From Apostichopus japonicus (Eukaryota > Echinodermata > Holothuroidea > Aspidochirotida > Stichopodidae), in the NCBI RefSeq assembly GCF_037975245.1, contig NC_092574.1:6194713-6258712 (forward strand): 64,000 nt of DNA. The letters run 5' to 3'. The notes beneath the pieces were generated by a model. That model made no database searches. It had not been told where the DNA came from and saw nothing but the letters and a program-made list of their open reading frames with translations. Below, in pieces: positions 23,953 through 34,000 of this stretch. Each line of letters starts with the position of its first letter. Within the stretch, counting starts at the first letter, position 1. A program made the position numbers and the translations under genes.

Positions 23953-26784
23953 TATATTGGATATATATATTGGATATATATATATATATATATACCCAAT
24001 ATATACCCAGATTCACTTCCATCATCATAACAACTAAATATGTTATGAAATAACAACAATATATGTTAAACAAAACGATTTTTCCTATTTCCTTGTTTAC
24101 TTTCGATCGCATTTGACACTGACCAATGGTACAAAATATGCACACACAAAAACTTAATGGAATCAGCAAACCATGTGATAGTTTTTGCTCACCTGTACTT
24201 GAGGCCAAATCTACAAGGTTGGGTTCAGCTGCATTACTGATTGCTACAGCATCAATGATAACTTTGTTGCTGATATATGCTACCTTCATATAGCTCGTGT
24301 GGTCAGGTTCTCCGTCCTCACCGTCTGTCATAAGTAATATCTTACTACCTCCCGGATCTCCTTCTGCCGTCAGTATCTGAGACAAATCAGAACGAATCAT
24401 ATTACAGGGAAATGCACGAGAACAACAGCGGTTCATCTCGATGTTTGTGGGGTTGGAAGGGGGTTGGAGGGGAGACAAGGTACCTAGGGAAATGAGAGGT
24501 TGACTACATGCTATGCGGTAAATTTTTGGTTTTCGAGTTCCGCCCTTGATACTGTGATATTTTTTATGATGTAAAGCAAAAGGAAACCACGCTAAACCTG
24601 AAACGATAGTTATGCTTTCCCTTCTAATACTTCTCAACTTTTAGGAAAGGAAAGGAAGATTATAGATTTCGTATAAACGACATTTTGATTAGTCTATTTG
24701 GTTATGCGCTTTCAAGGTGACTAGGTCATCTGCTAGAGTCGTTTCTGTAGTTTCCTAAGACAGGACAAACAAGTATACCTATAACAGTGTGAGGCATACC
24801 ACTCACACATTCAGGATTCTGAACCAATGGGAGAAGACGGAATATAAACTTCATCTAAATGGTATACCTATAGCGAGTTTTCACTACGCATGTTTTAGCA
24901 CGTTCACCAAGCTCTGTACATAGCACTATCGGATTTAGGACTTCCGTGAGATATGCTTCACAGTAACATTAAGCATTCCCCCCCCCCCCCCCCAATATAT
25001 CAACAACTAAGAAAACGTCCGTACAGGTAGTAATTTGCTATTTAAGGGAAATGAACAGGAACCAATCGAAAAAAACGTGATGGGAAATATTCCCAGTATA
25101 TTGACATGGGTAAGATTAAATATTGCGCAATTCAATGGTTAACCATTTGTACGTCTCTATCGCACGGGACTGAGCAGCCTCCGATCAAGCTGTACACTTC
25201 CACGTAAACAATGACAGATGTATTGTGATTGGGTTTGATCGAACGTAATGAACGATGATCATACAGTGGCGTCTATCATTATACAGTGGCTGACAAATTC
25301 CTCGGGTATTGATACTTACATTTAATGCTTCTTCCATACCGCAACCAATACATGTTCCACCGTTAGCATCCTCAGGGACAAGGTTAGCAAGAGTTCTTCT
25401 TTCAGTGTCTGACGTCATTTCCGTTAAGTAGCTGATGATTGTCGCATCGCTATCAAAGTCCACAATGCCGATGAAGGTCCCTGGAGCGGCCACTGTCATG
25501 ATATAGGTCCTAGCAGCAGCGGCAAGTTTCAAGTACCTGTCACTTGTCTAAACATATATAAAAAGATACTTTTTGCGAATATTATACTTAAAAATAGTTT
25601 TGAGTTGGTCGAGGAGGGGTCATCTTTGGCATCCGTTTAATTACAACACTTCCACAAAATAAGGGACTTCCGATTCCAGGTGTTGTTGTACTTAGAGAGC
25701 GCGATAAACAGTTGCTTCACAAAGGGTGAGATTTTCGTTATATATCTAGGAAAGGGATGGGAGGGGATGAGGACGGGACGGAGGGGGAGGTGTAGGGGAT
25801 CTATGGTGTAGGTCACGTAGTACGCAAGACGTACTTCCACTTACACTCATACTGCCTGAGGTGTCCAGGACCAAAACGACTCGCGTAATCTTGGATCTCA
25901 CCACGAAGAATGTCGGTGTGACGTCATGCACCTCTCTCGGTGGATTATTCGTGTTACCTTCAAAGGAAACAAGACGGTTTACCGGTGGCATACTTTTACA
26001 ATCATATCTTTCATCATTTCACCAAACGCAAGTTGTTACCGTTAATTCAAAACTGGGGAGGAAGGGCAGTCACAATTGTAGAATGCATAACAATGGCATT
26101 TTATGAATTGTTCTCATTTCCAATCGTCAGCCCAAAATAACTTCCTTTTAAAAAGATGACACACCATTAAAATCTGGATGGTCTCGCATCACCTCCCAAC
26201 AGCTTCTGCCGTCGCACCGTTCATTTTGTTTGGTTGGCGCTTCACTGTTATGGAGATAGCCAGGATCATCCGGTGTGTTATCACAGAAATTCACGATCTG
26301 CATAAGATGTTTGAGATATAAGTCATTTGAAATGAACAAAGTTCATAATATGTTCACAGGGGGGCTGTAAATAACCCACAAAATGCCCCCCCCCCCCAAA
26401 AAAAAAAATATTGATAAATTTGCTGTTGCCCGATTTAACGTGCTGAGACAAAACTATAGCTTTGAAGTTTAAACCCTCCAAATTAGTTGATCTATATACT
26501 GAAAACCAATGATATGCTGCTAGACAATGAACAGAGGAAGAAGTGGGGAAAAGAAACCGTCCATTCACAAACGTTAAAAAAAATGTATTTTACTTTAGTT
26601 TACCTGGTCAAAGTTCAAGTAAGAATGCATAACGGATCCAGATACGTGCGGAGGTTGGACTTTTGATGGTACTGATACACATCCGTACTCGTAGCCAATT
26701 CTTTGATCTCCGAGACAACGTCTATAAGGTTTAGGTGATCGGCCTGTAAACTTCAGAGGCGTGAAACGCCAATCACTTGTGCAC
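17128..26784 (-). CDS. CLCA-family gene copy B, 12 exons, 5' end missing from window
   Basis: This is a second calcium-activated chloride channel regulator-like gene, head-to-tail with copy A. Exons at 26784-26604, 26297-26161, 25992-25845, 25547-25320, 24376-24193, 22672-22569, 22069-21940, 21107-20989, 20220-19941, 19218-19015, 18464-18216 and 17777-17128 all have GT-AG borders. Their phases fit, and together they give 870 codons plus stop with no break. Domains in order are a Cys-rich segment, vWA with DxSxS, a Thr in a GGT turn and a late Asp in MTDGEDG, a beta-rich region, an FN3-like segment with TAPGDD, a Thr-rich stalk, one membrane helix and a basic tail. The signal peptide, the HExxH head and a start codon are not seen. 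Homology with copy A ends at a CA repeat near 26,850. It is either 5'-truncated or has its first exons beyond the satellite array. Confidence 0.9.
18216..18464 (-). CDS. CLCA copy B exon 15: FN3-like segment
   Basis: GNISIALPGTPIPEIVG...FAPNKITDLAV...ITFTAPGDDFDFGNG is open between an acceptor tctgaag and donor GTGAGT. The TAPGDDxDxG signature marks the CLCA FN3-like segment. An open frame on the opposite strand over the same bases is a shadow. Confidence 0.87.
18545..18690. other. Insertion of about 140 bp in copy B intron relative to copy A
   Basis: Flanking intron sequence matches copy A around 1,190-1,225. The inserted part carries a TTTAGTTCAGTTCAGTCTAT word and is absent from A. It may be a fragment of a small mobile element; no target duplication was clear. 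Confidence 0.45.
19015..19218 (-). CDS. CLCA copy B exon 14: TKNDGIYSRYF segment
   Basis: ADVTKNDGIYSRYF is the family's most conserved late motif. The exon continues GFKIRVENNGEATV and ends LSGNITESLG before GTATAT. It is 204 nt, one codon longer than in copy A. Confidence 0.88.
19405..19715. repeat. Tandem duplication of about 155 bp in a copy B intron
   Basis: The word GTATTAATTATTGGTAACAT and the following 130 bases (CACACGTATTGCG(T/C)ATACTT, GTTGGAATATATACACATACC) occur twice in direct order, starting at about 19,416 and 19,571. Copy A has a single version near 1,860-1,960. Confidence 0.7.
19941..20220 (-). CDS. CLCA copy B exon 13
   Basis: After cttttcacag the frame PGAWEYYIQNQDTTVAHDVI runs open through VAYAEVRQRFYPVV to LYDNGAG, then GTATGT. 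It matches the CLCA segment from PGxxKVGTWxY to the LxDNGAG motif. It is 280 nt and keeps the frame that copy A has lost. Confidence 0.88.
20989..21107 (-). CDS. CLCA copy B exon 12
   Basis: AAVHITVTSPSGVTFDQS and YYEDDLAFKKVVIRIPDIAE are read between gttgttgcag and GTAAGG. An alternative acceptor seven bases in (ctgcag) would keep the phase only if the previous exon also changed, so the first is preferred. Confidence 0.85.
21940..22069 (-). CDS. CLCA copy B exon 11
   Basis: LQSVVVAFEVDDESFRRSVY is followed by IDATIGRLTIFDFTNYHPNP. The pattern matches the beta domain after the CLCA vWA. The acceptor is cttttgaag and the donor GTAAAA, leaving phase 1. Confidence 0.85.
22569..22672 (-). CDS. 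CLCA copy B exon 10: end of vWA
   Basis: After tcttttag the frame reads GRFYLQTDNRNSTGVRDALS then NSGGASDFETRIE before GTAAGT. It completes the TGG motif across the splice site. It has the same 104 nt as copy A. Confidence 0.87.
22673..24192. other. Intron between copy B exons 9 and 10, no gene seen
   Basis: The segment 22,980-23,316 matches copy A 6,640-7,010. After that point copy A jumps to sequence matching B 25,535. A TA microsatellite lies inside. A long minus-strand open frame over 23,840-24,637 only partly overlaps exon 9 and is otherwise intron. Confidence 0.5.
23922..23994. repeat. TA microsatellite
   Basis: An interrupted (TA)n run with two TTGGATATATATAT interruptions. Confidence 0.9.
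24193..24376 (-). CDS. CLCA copy B exon 9: vWA with TDGED
   Basis: ILTAEGDPGGSKILLMTDGE then DGEPDHTSYMKV and IIDAVAISNAAEPNLVDLAS follow the vWA beta strands. The Asp of TDGED is the last MIDAS ligand position. It ends ...SSTG in phase 1 before GTGAGC. This exon has no counterpart in copy A. Confidence 0.9.
24978..24993. repeat. Poly(C) tract
   Basis: A run of 16 C on the plus strand in the intron between copy B exons 8 and 9. Confidence 0.9.
25320..25547 (-). CDS. CLCA copy B exon 8: vWA core
   Basis: The exon opens TSDRYLKLAAAARTYIM after tatgtttag. It continues GIVDFDSDATIISYL and ANGGTCIGCGMEEALN. The family shows R-L-x-x-x-x-x-A and VGMVTFDS...GGTSI here, the Thr being the second MIDAS contribution. 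It is exactly 76 codons, phase 0 to phase 0. Except for its first 12 nt it is deleted from copy A. Confidence 0.9.
25845..25992 (-). CDS. CLCA copy B exon 7: vWA start, MIDAS DTSGS
   Basis: The frame MPPVNRLVSFEGN...VRSKITRVVLVLDTSGSMS places the DxSxS metal-binding motif at 25,865-25,851. The donor GTAAGT follows in phase 0. Confidence 0.9.
26161..26297 (-). CDS. CLCA copy B exon 6
   Basis: IVNFCDNTPDDPGYLHNSEA is followed by PTKQNERCDGRSCWEVMRD. This is the conserved CLCA linker between the Cys-rich segment and the vWA domain. It has the same length as copy A (137 nt). The phase-2 donor GT|GTCATC is weak but fits exon 7. Confidence 0.85.
26604..26784 (-). CDS. CLCA copy B exon 5: cysteine-rich segment
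   Basis: The frame CTSDWRFTPLKFTGRSP...RCLGD...YGC...GSVMHSYLNFDQ parallels copy A exon 5, with two extra codons. The acceptor is cgtatag and the donor GTAAAC. The first base completes a split codon, so at least one upstream exon ending in phase 2 is required. This is the first exon visible for this gene. Confidence 0.87.
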
Positions 26785-26846
26785 CTATACGTAATATTGT
26801 ATACTATATTAGGTATATCGTTTTTATATCACTTAGGCATATATCT

Positions 26847-26864
26847 ACACACACACACACACAC
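26847..26864. repeat. CA microsatellite at the end of A/B homology
   Basis: A (CA)n run. Bases 26,785-26,846 still resemble copy A 8,477-8,540; beyond the run no similarity to copy A is seen. It marks the duplication or truncation breakpoint. Confidence 0.75.
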
Positions 26865-26869
26865 ATACA

Positions 26870-28840
26870 GGCGTAAGGTGGTTTACGGGGACTCAACCTT
26901 TTGGCTATCATTATGGGGACCGTTAGTTACAATGATCACAGAGGCTTCAAACTTTGAATTTGTAATGACCTTTCCATCCAAAATTAAGTTAGGTATTATT
27001 TATGTTTTTATTTACTTTTGTTATAGTGTTACTATACAAGACATTCCACATTACTTGTGGGGACTCACTACTGACTTAACACACACTGAATTGGTTTATG
27101 GGGACGTCACTGGAAGTTTGTTATTTCAATCATAATCAATGTAGCATGCTTCTGTTCCATTGTCAGTATATCATGGGGAAGGGGAAGGGGGGGGGTGATG
27201 AGGGAAAAAATTACTTCACACATGACAAGTGAGTTGGCCACAGACTTGTTTGAAACTGGTATCAGCTGGATATCATTTGAGAAGCACTACTTCTAACTGT
27301 TCATGATCGAAATGTGCTTATTATCCATTCCTGGGATGCCCAAGGGGGTATGATGGGGGAAAACAGTGTGTTACTTCAAAAAATGATCGTTAGGGACACA
27401 TTATAGATTTTGCAGAAAGGTTGATATCGAAAAATGAAAAAAAAACCACTTCAAGCCACATAATTTCAATCATTACCAATGTAATTATATTCCATAGTGT
27501 TATTGGTAGTAATTACTGGGGTGGAGGAAGGGGGGGGGGAGTGGAGGAGGAGGAGGCATAGTGATTGAAAAAGACATCTGGCATTTCACAATTGTCATGG
27601 AAGGATGCCATATATTGGTTTGTTGCATATGGAACTTATTTCCTGATACATCCCTCAAATTTTAATTCCGTGCAATTTTGAAACAATGCAATGGTAAATA
27701 TAGGATAACAATACTGGCCAACTTTTCCAAGCCTTAAGTGGGCACCTTTGTCCTCTCCCACACAGGAAACATTTAATTGAACTGTTTACCTAAATAACAG
27801 TTCAAAACCAAGCTGCTGTTCAAACACTCCATGTTGGTGGGCATCACCACTTGACTAAATTTGATTCAAAATAGGGGGATAATTTCAGCATAAGGTGAAG
27901 GTGGGGAACCAGGGGGGGAGGGGGGTAATCCACCTTCCTCCTTGGAAAAAACACAGCCAAAACAACACCCTTCGTGCCCTGTAAAATAGTAGCACAAAAA
28001 AAAAACCAAAGAAGAGCTTTTATACAACTGTGTGGAAACATAGAGAGGATATTACAGATATTGTAGAGGAAGTAGAGGGTTACATAATGAAAATGCATTA
28101 AAAGGTGTCAGCTTGTAGATATATACAGTAGAATTTTATTCAATTCTTGGCATATGATGCACCCTATGTATCTACATTGCAACAGATTTGTCCATACATA
28201 TGGAACTGTTTCAAGACAAATATCAACAGTACATCACTTTATCTTTAAAAAAAGTATAATTTTCACTGGTATAATATGGTATGGTATATATTATATTTCA
28301 TCATAGCTAATCTTCCTGTCACATTGACAAAGTATGATGTTCACAAATGTTTTGTAAATTTTCTAATTATGCCTTTCTCTTGCATCATAATATTTTCTTT
28401 AGTATTAAAACTCCTCAAACACATACCATCTCAGTTTAATAAACATCAACATAATATCAAGATCAATGCATGGTGATATAATACAATGTGCTCAATGGTC
28501 TCCAAAATGTATGATAATCAAAGAACTGAACACAAGAAACAAAGATTCTCTGAAATGAATATTGTGCATAGAGCTGAACTTCACCAATCAGTATGATCTG
28601 CTGCTATAGTGCTGACATATCCACTATGCAAGAATTGTTTGCTTGAAACCAACCCAGCTGACAAAATCCAAGAACATGTTTATTGCATATCCGGAGGTCC
28701 CAACACAACATTATATAATATGGAACCAAGCAGCCTTGATATACCAACTTGAGCATTTATATGATAGTACAGCCAGCCAGCCAGCCCTTGTCTGTAAGAG
28801 AGCAGAAAAACAATATCTATGTGAGAATATGATAAAATAT
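26870..28840. other. Gene-free region between copy B and the satellite
   Basis: No exon equivalent to copy A exons 1-4 was found on either strand. GGGGAC words recur at 26,888, 26,915, 27,059 and 27,104. A diverged segment of about 345 bp may be repeated (TTTCAATCAT-A-CCAATGTA near 27,125 and 27,470), each copy followed by G-rich tracts. Confidence 0.45.
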
Positions 28841-28844
28841 TTGA

Positions 28845-29160
28845 CAAAGAATAGGGGAAAAGGTTAAAAGGTAGTGTACTTTCCAAGGCATGCCAAACTT
28901 TATAGATCTAGCATATGCAACAGCATATAGCTTAATTGGGTGGTCAAGTCACCTTATCCCCCATTTCCAATCAACAAGTGGAATGACATCAAAGCATTAA
29001 ATAGACATAACATTGGAATATTAGGCCATTATGAAATGTCAAACCCTGAATAAAGTACTCGAAAGTATGAAGTACCTGATTCCCCATGGGCCCATTCCAC
29101 CTGCCCCATGCAATGAACTTCAAAACAGTGTACAATCTGTACTTTCAAAGACATATCAAA
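28845..29160 (-). repeat. Diverged, inverted satellite monomer fragment at the array edge
   Basis: Read as the reverse complement, this matches about 320 bp of the monomer. Shared words in the right order include ATGCAACAGCATAT, AAGTGGAATGACATCAAA, AATATTAGG, GTACCTGATTCC, CATGCAATGA and GACATATCAAACT. It is clearly more diverged than any direct monomer, and its orientation is opposite to the array. Confidence 0.8.
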
Positions 29161-31084
29161 CTGCAGAAATGTAGCATTTGCTACATAAAATGGTCTAAAT
29201 AGGGCTCCTATGTAACTTTCCCAACCATCTCCAGCACGACAGTGTACAACTGTCATACAATCTGATATATTATAGAGAAAATAGGGATGTACACTGTTAT
29301 GGCTTTCTCCTATTGTTCGAGAAAGAATTTTTTTACCATTTCCAACAGCATAGATTAAGGTGATGTATATTAAATGTAATGTAGAAGGTTTTTTTTTTCA
29401 ACTATTAGGGTCCCCATAATGTGTGTGAGAATTTAATGAACAGTCTAATATTAATTTTTGACCATCTTATTTCCACAGTCGTCATTCCAAAATGGTGAAC
29501 TGCTTAATCTCAAATACATCAGTGTAGAAATTACCTTGTCCAACTTTTACAGGCTCCACCCATATGTGGAACCATCATGTGGGGCAAAAAGGGGGGAGGG
29601 GTTACTGGAGGGGGAAACTGGGAAAGCAGCTATATGTAGGTTAGAGCTATCATTAGGATCAAATATTTGAAAGCATAGGATTTTATGTGTATTCATCCTT
29701 GATGAATGGAATGGAGGGTGGGGGAGGGGTGGGGGGGTCCAAGTGACTTGGCTGCCCTCTTGGTCGTCTATTTGCTTTTCTCCCTGCTACGTAAAGTTTG
29801 ATATGTCTTGAAAATTACAGTTTGTACACTATCACACCATCTAGCTCATTGCATGTGGCAAGTGGTGCGGGTTACTATGGAATCAGGTACCGTATACAGG
29901 GTCAGACCTCCATAACGCCCTAATATTGTGATATTATGTATAAATAATGTTTTGATGTCATTCCACTAGTTGAGTGGGAATGAGGGGTGGGGATGATTGG
30001 AAAGCCCTAATCAGAATATATGCTGTTGCATGTGCTACATTTATACAATCTGATATATTATAAAGAAAATAGGGATGTACACTGTTATGGCTTTCTCCTA
30101 TTGTTTAAGAAAGTTTTTTTTTACCATTTCCAACAGCATAGATTAAGGTGATGTATATTAAATGTAAAGTAGGTTTTTTTTTCTTCCAACTATTAGGTTC
30201 CCCAAAATGTGTTAGAGAATTTAATGAACAGTCTAATATTAATTTTTGACCATCTTATTTTCACCGTTTCAAAGTTTTGATGTCATTCCAAATTGGTGAA
30301 CTGCTTAATCTGAAATACATCAGTGTAGAAATTACCTTGTCCAACTTTTACAGGCTCCACCCATATGTGGAACCATCATGTGGGGCAAAAGGGGGGTGGG
30401 GGAGTTGCTGGAGGGGGAAACTGGGAAAGCAGCTATATGTAGGTTAGAGCTATCATTAGGATCAAATATTTGAAAGCATAGGATTTTATGTGTATTCATC
30501 CTTGTTGAATGGGATGGAGGGTCGGGGAGGGGTGGGGGGTCCAAGTGATTTGGCTGCCCTATTGGTCATCTATTTGCTTTTCTCCCTGCTACGTAAAGTT
30601 TGATATGTCCTGAAAATTACAGTTTGTACACTATCACTCTATCTAGATCATTGCATGTGGCAAATGGTGTGGGTTACTAAGGAATCAGGTACTGTATACA
30701 GGGTCAGACCTCCATAACACCCAAATAATGTGATATTATGTATAAATAATGTTTTGATGTCATTCCACTAGTTGAGTGGGATGAGGGGTGGGTATGATTG
30801 GAAAGCCCTAATCAGAATATATGCTGTTGCATGTGCTACATTCATACAATTTGATATATTATAGAGAAAATAGGGATGTACACTGTTATGGCTTTCTCCT
30901 ATTGTTTGAGAAAGATTTTTTTTACCATTTCCAACAGCATAAATTAAGGTGATGTATATTAAATGTAAAGTAGAAGGGTTTTTTTTTTCCAACTATTAGG
31001 GTCCCCATAATGTGTGTGAGAATTTAATGAACAGTCTAATATTAATTTTTGACCATCTTATTTTCACCGTTTCAAAGTTTTGAT

Positions 31085-34000
31085 GTCATTCCAAATTGGT
31101 GAACTGCTTAATCTGAAATACATCAGTGTAGAAATTACCTTGTCCAACTTTTACAGGCTCCACCCATATGTGGCACCATCATGTTGGGCAAAAGGGGGGG
31201 GGGGGGTTTGCTGGAGGGGGAAACTGGAAAAGCAGCTATATGTAGGTTAGAGCATCATTAGGATCCAATAGTTGAAAGCATAGAATTTTATGTGTATTCA
31301 TCCTTGTTGAATGGGATGGAAGGTCGGGGAGGGGTGGGGGGTGTCCAATTGACATGGCTGCCCTATTGGTCGTCTATTTGCTTTTCTCCCTGCTACGTCA
31401 AGTTTGATATATCCTGAAAATTACAGTTTGTACACTATCACTCTATCTAGCTCATTGCATATGTGGCAAGTGGTGTGGGTTACTATGGAATTAGGTACCC
31501 TATACAGGGTCAGACCTCCATAACGCCCTAATATTGTGATATTATGTATAAATAATGTTTGGATGTCATTCCACTAGTTGAGTGGGAATGAGGGGTGGGG
31601 ATGATTGAAAAGCCCTAATCAGAATATATGCTGTTGCATGGGCTACATTCATACAATTTGATATATTAGAGAGAAAATAGGTATGTACACTGTTATGGCT
31701 TTCTCCTATTGTTTGAGAAAGATTTTTTTTACCATTTCCAACAGCATAGATTAAGGTGATGTAGGCTATATTAAATGTAATGTCAAAGGGGTTTTTTTTT
31801 TTGCTATTAGGGTCGCAATGTGTGTGAGAATTTAATGAACAGTCTAATATTAATTTTTGACCATCTTATTTTCACCGTTTCAAAGTTTTGATGTCATTCC
31901 AAATTGGTGAACTGCTTAATCTGAAATACAACAGTGTAGAAAATTACCTTGTCCAACTTTTACAGGTTCCACCCATATGTGGAACCATCATGTTGGGCAA
32001 AAGGGGGGGGGGGTTGCTAGAGGGGGAACTGGGAAAGCAGCTATATGTAGGTTAGAGCTATCATTAGGATCCAATAGTTGAAAGCATAGGATTTTATGTG
32101 TATTCATCCTTGTTGAATGGGATGGAGGGTCAGGGAGGGGTGGGGGGTGTCAAATTGACTTGGCTGCCCTATTGGTCGTCTATTTGCTTTTCTCCCTGCT
32201 ACGTAAAGTTTGATATGTCCTGAAAATTACAGTTTGTACACTATCACTCTATCTAGCTCATTGCATATGTCAAGTGGTGTGGGTTACTATGGAATTAGGT
32301 ACCCTATACAGGGTCAGACCTCCATAACGCCCTAATATTGTGATATTATGTATAAATAATGTTTGGATGTCATTCCACTAGTTGAGTGGGAATGAGGGGT
32401 GGGGATGATTGGAAAGCCCTAATCAGAATATATGCTGTTGCATGGGCTACATTCATACAATTTGATATATTAGAGAGAAAATAGGTATGTACACTGTTAT
32501 GGCTTTCTCCTATTGTTTGAGAAAGATTTTTTTTACCATTTCCAACAGCATAGATTAAGGTGATGTAGGCTATATTAAATGTAATGTCAAAGGGTTTTTT
32601 TTTTTTTTTGCTATTAGGGTCCCAATTTTTGACCATCTTATTTTCACCGTTTCAAAGTTTTGATGTCATTCCAAATTGGTGAACTGCTTAATCTCAAATA
32701 CAACAGTGTAGAAAATTACCTTGTTCAACTTTTACAGGCTCCACCCATATGTGGAACCATCATTTTGGGCAAAAGGGGGGGGGGGTTGCTAGAGGGGGAA
32801 ACTGGGAAAACAGCTATATGTAGGTTTGAGCATCATTAGGATCAAATATTTGAAAGCATAGGATTTTATGTGTATTCATCCTTGTTGAATGGGATGGAGG
32901 GTCGGGGAGGGGTGGGGGGTGTCCAATTGACTTGGCTGCCCTATTGGTCGTCTATTTGCTTTTCTCCCTGCTACGTAAAGTTTGATATGTCCTGAAAATT
33001 ACAGTTTGTACACTATCACACTATCTAGCTCATTGCATGTGGCAAGTGGTGTGGGTTACTATGGAATCAGGTACCGTATACAGGGTCAGACCTCCATAAC
33101 GCCCTAATATTGTGATATTATGTATAAATAATGTTTTGATGTCATTCCACTAGTTGAGTGGGAATGAGGGGTGGGGATGATTGGAAAGCCCTAATCAGAA
33201 TATATATGCTGTTGCATGTGCTGCATTCATACAATTTGATATATTATAGAGAAAATAGGGATGTACACTGTTATGGCTTTCTCCTATTGTTTAAGAAAGA
33301 TTTTTTTTACAATTTCCAACAGCATAGATTAAGGTGATGTATATTTAATGTAAAGTAGAAGGTTTTTTTTTTCAACTATTTGGGTCCCCATAATGTGTGT
33401 GAGAAATTAATGAACAGTCTAATATTAATTTTTGACCATCTTTTTTTCACCGTTTCTAAGTTTTGATGTCATTCCAAATTGGTGAACTGCTTAATCTCAA
33501 ATACATCAGTGTAGAAATTTTCCTTGTCCAACTTTTACAGGCTCCACCCATATGTGGAACCATCATGTGGGGCAAAAGGGGGGGGGGGTTGCTGCAGGGA
33601 GAAACGGGGAAAGCAGCTATATGTAGGTTAGAGCTATCATTAGGATCAAATATTTGAAAGCATAGGATTTTATGTGTATTCATCCTTGTTGAATGGGATG
33701 GAGGGTCGTGGAGGGGTGGGGGGGGGTCCAATTGACTTGGCTGCCCTCTTGGTCGTCTATTTGCTTTTCTCCCTGCTACGTAAAGTTTGATATGTCCTGA
33801 AAATTACAGTTTGTACACTATCACTCTATCTAGCTCAATGCATGTGGCAAGTGGTGTGGGTTACTATGGAATCAGGTAACGTATACAGGGTCAGACCTCC
33901 ATAACGCCCTAATATTGTGATATTATGTATAAATAATGTTTGGATGTCATTCCACTAGTTGAGTGGGAATGAGGGGTGGGGATGATTGGAAAGCCCTAAT

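Noticed and set aside
23840-24637. 265-codon minus-strand open frame as a separate gene
   Set aside because: Only its part at 24,376-24,193 is coding (CLCA exon 9). The rest runs into intron and a TA microsatellite.
26761-27135. 124-codon plus-strand open frame
   Set aside because: It begins inside copy B exon 5 on the other strand and passes through the CA microsatellite; the hydrophobic stretch is low complexity.
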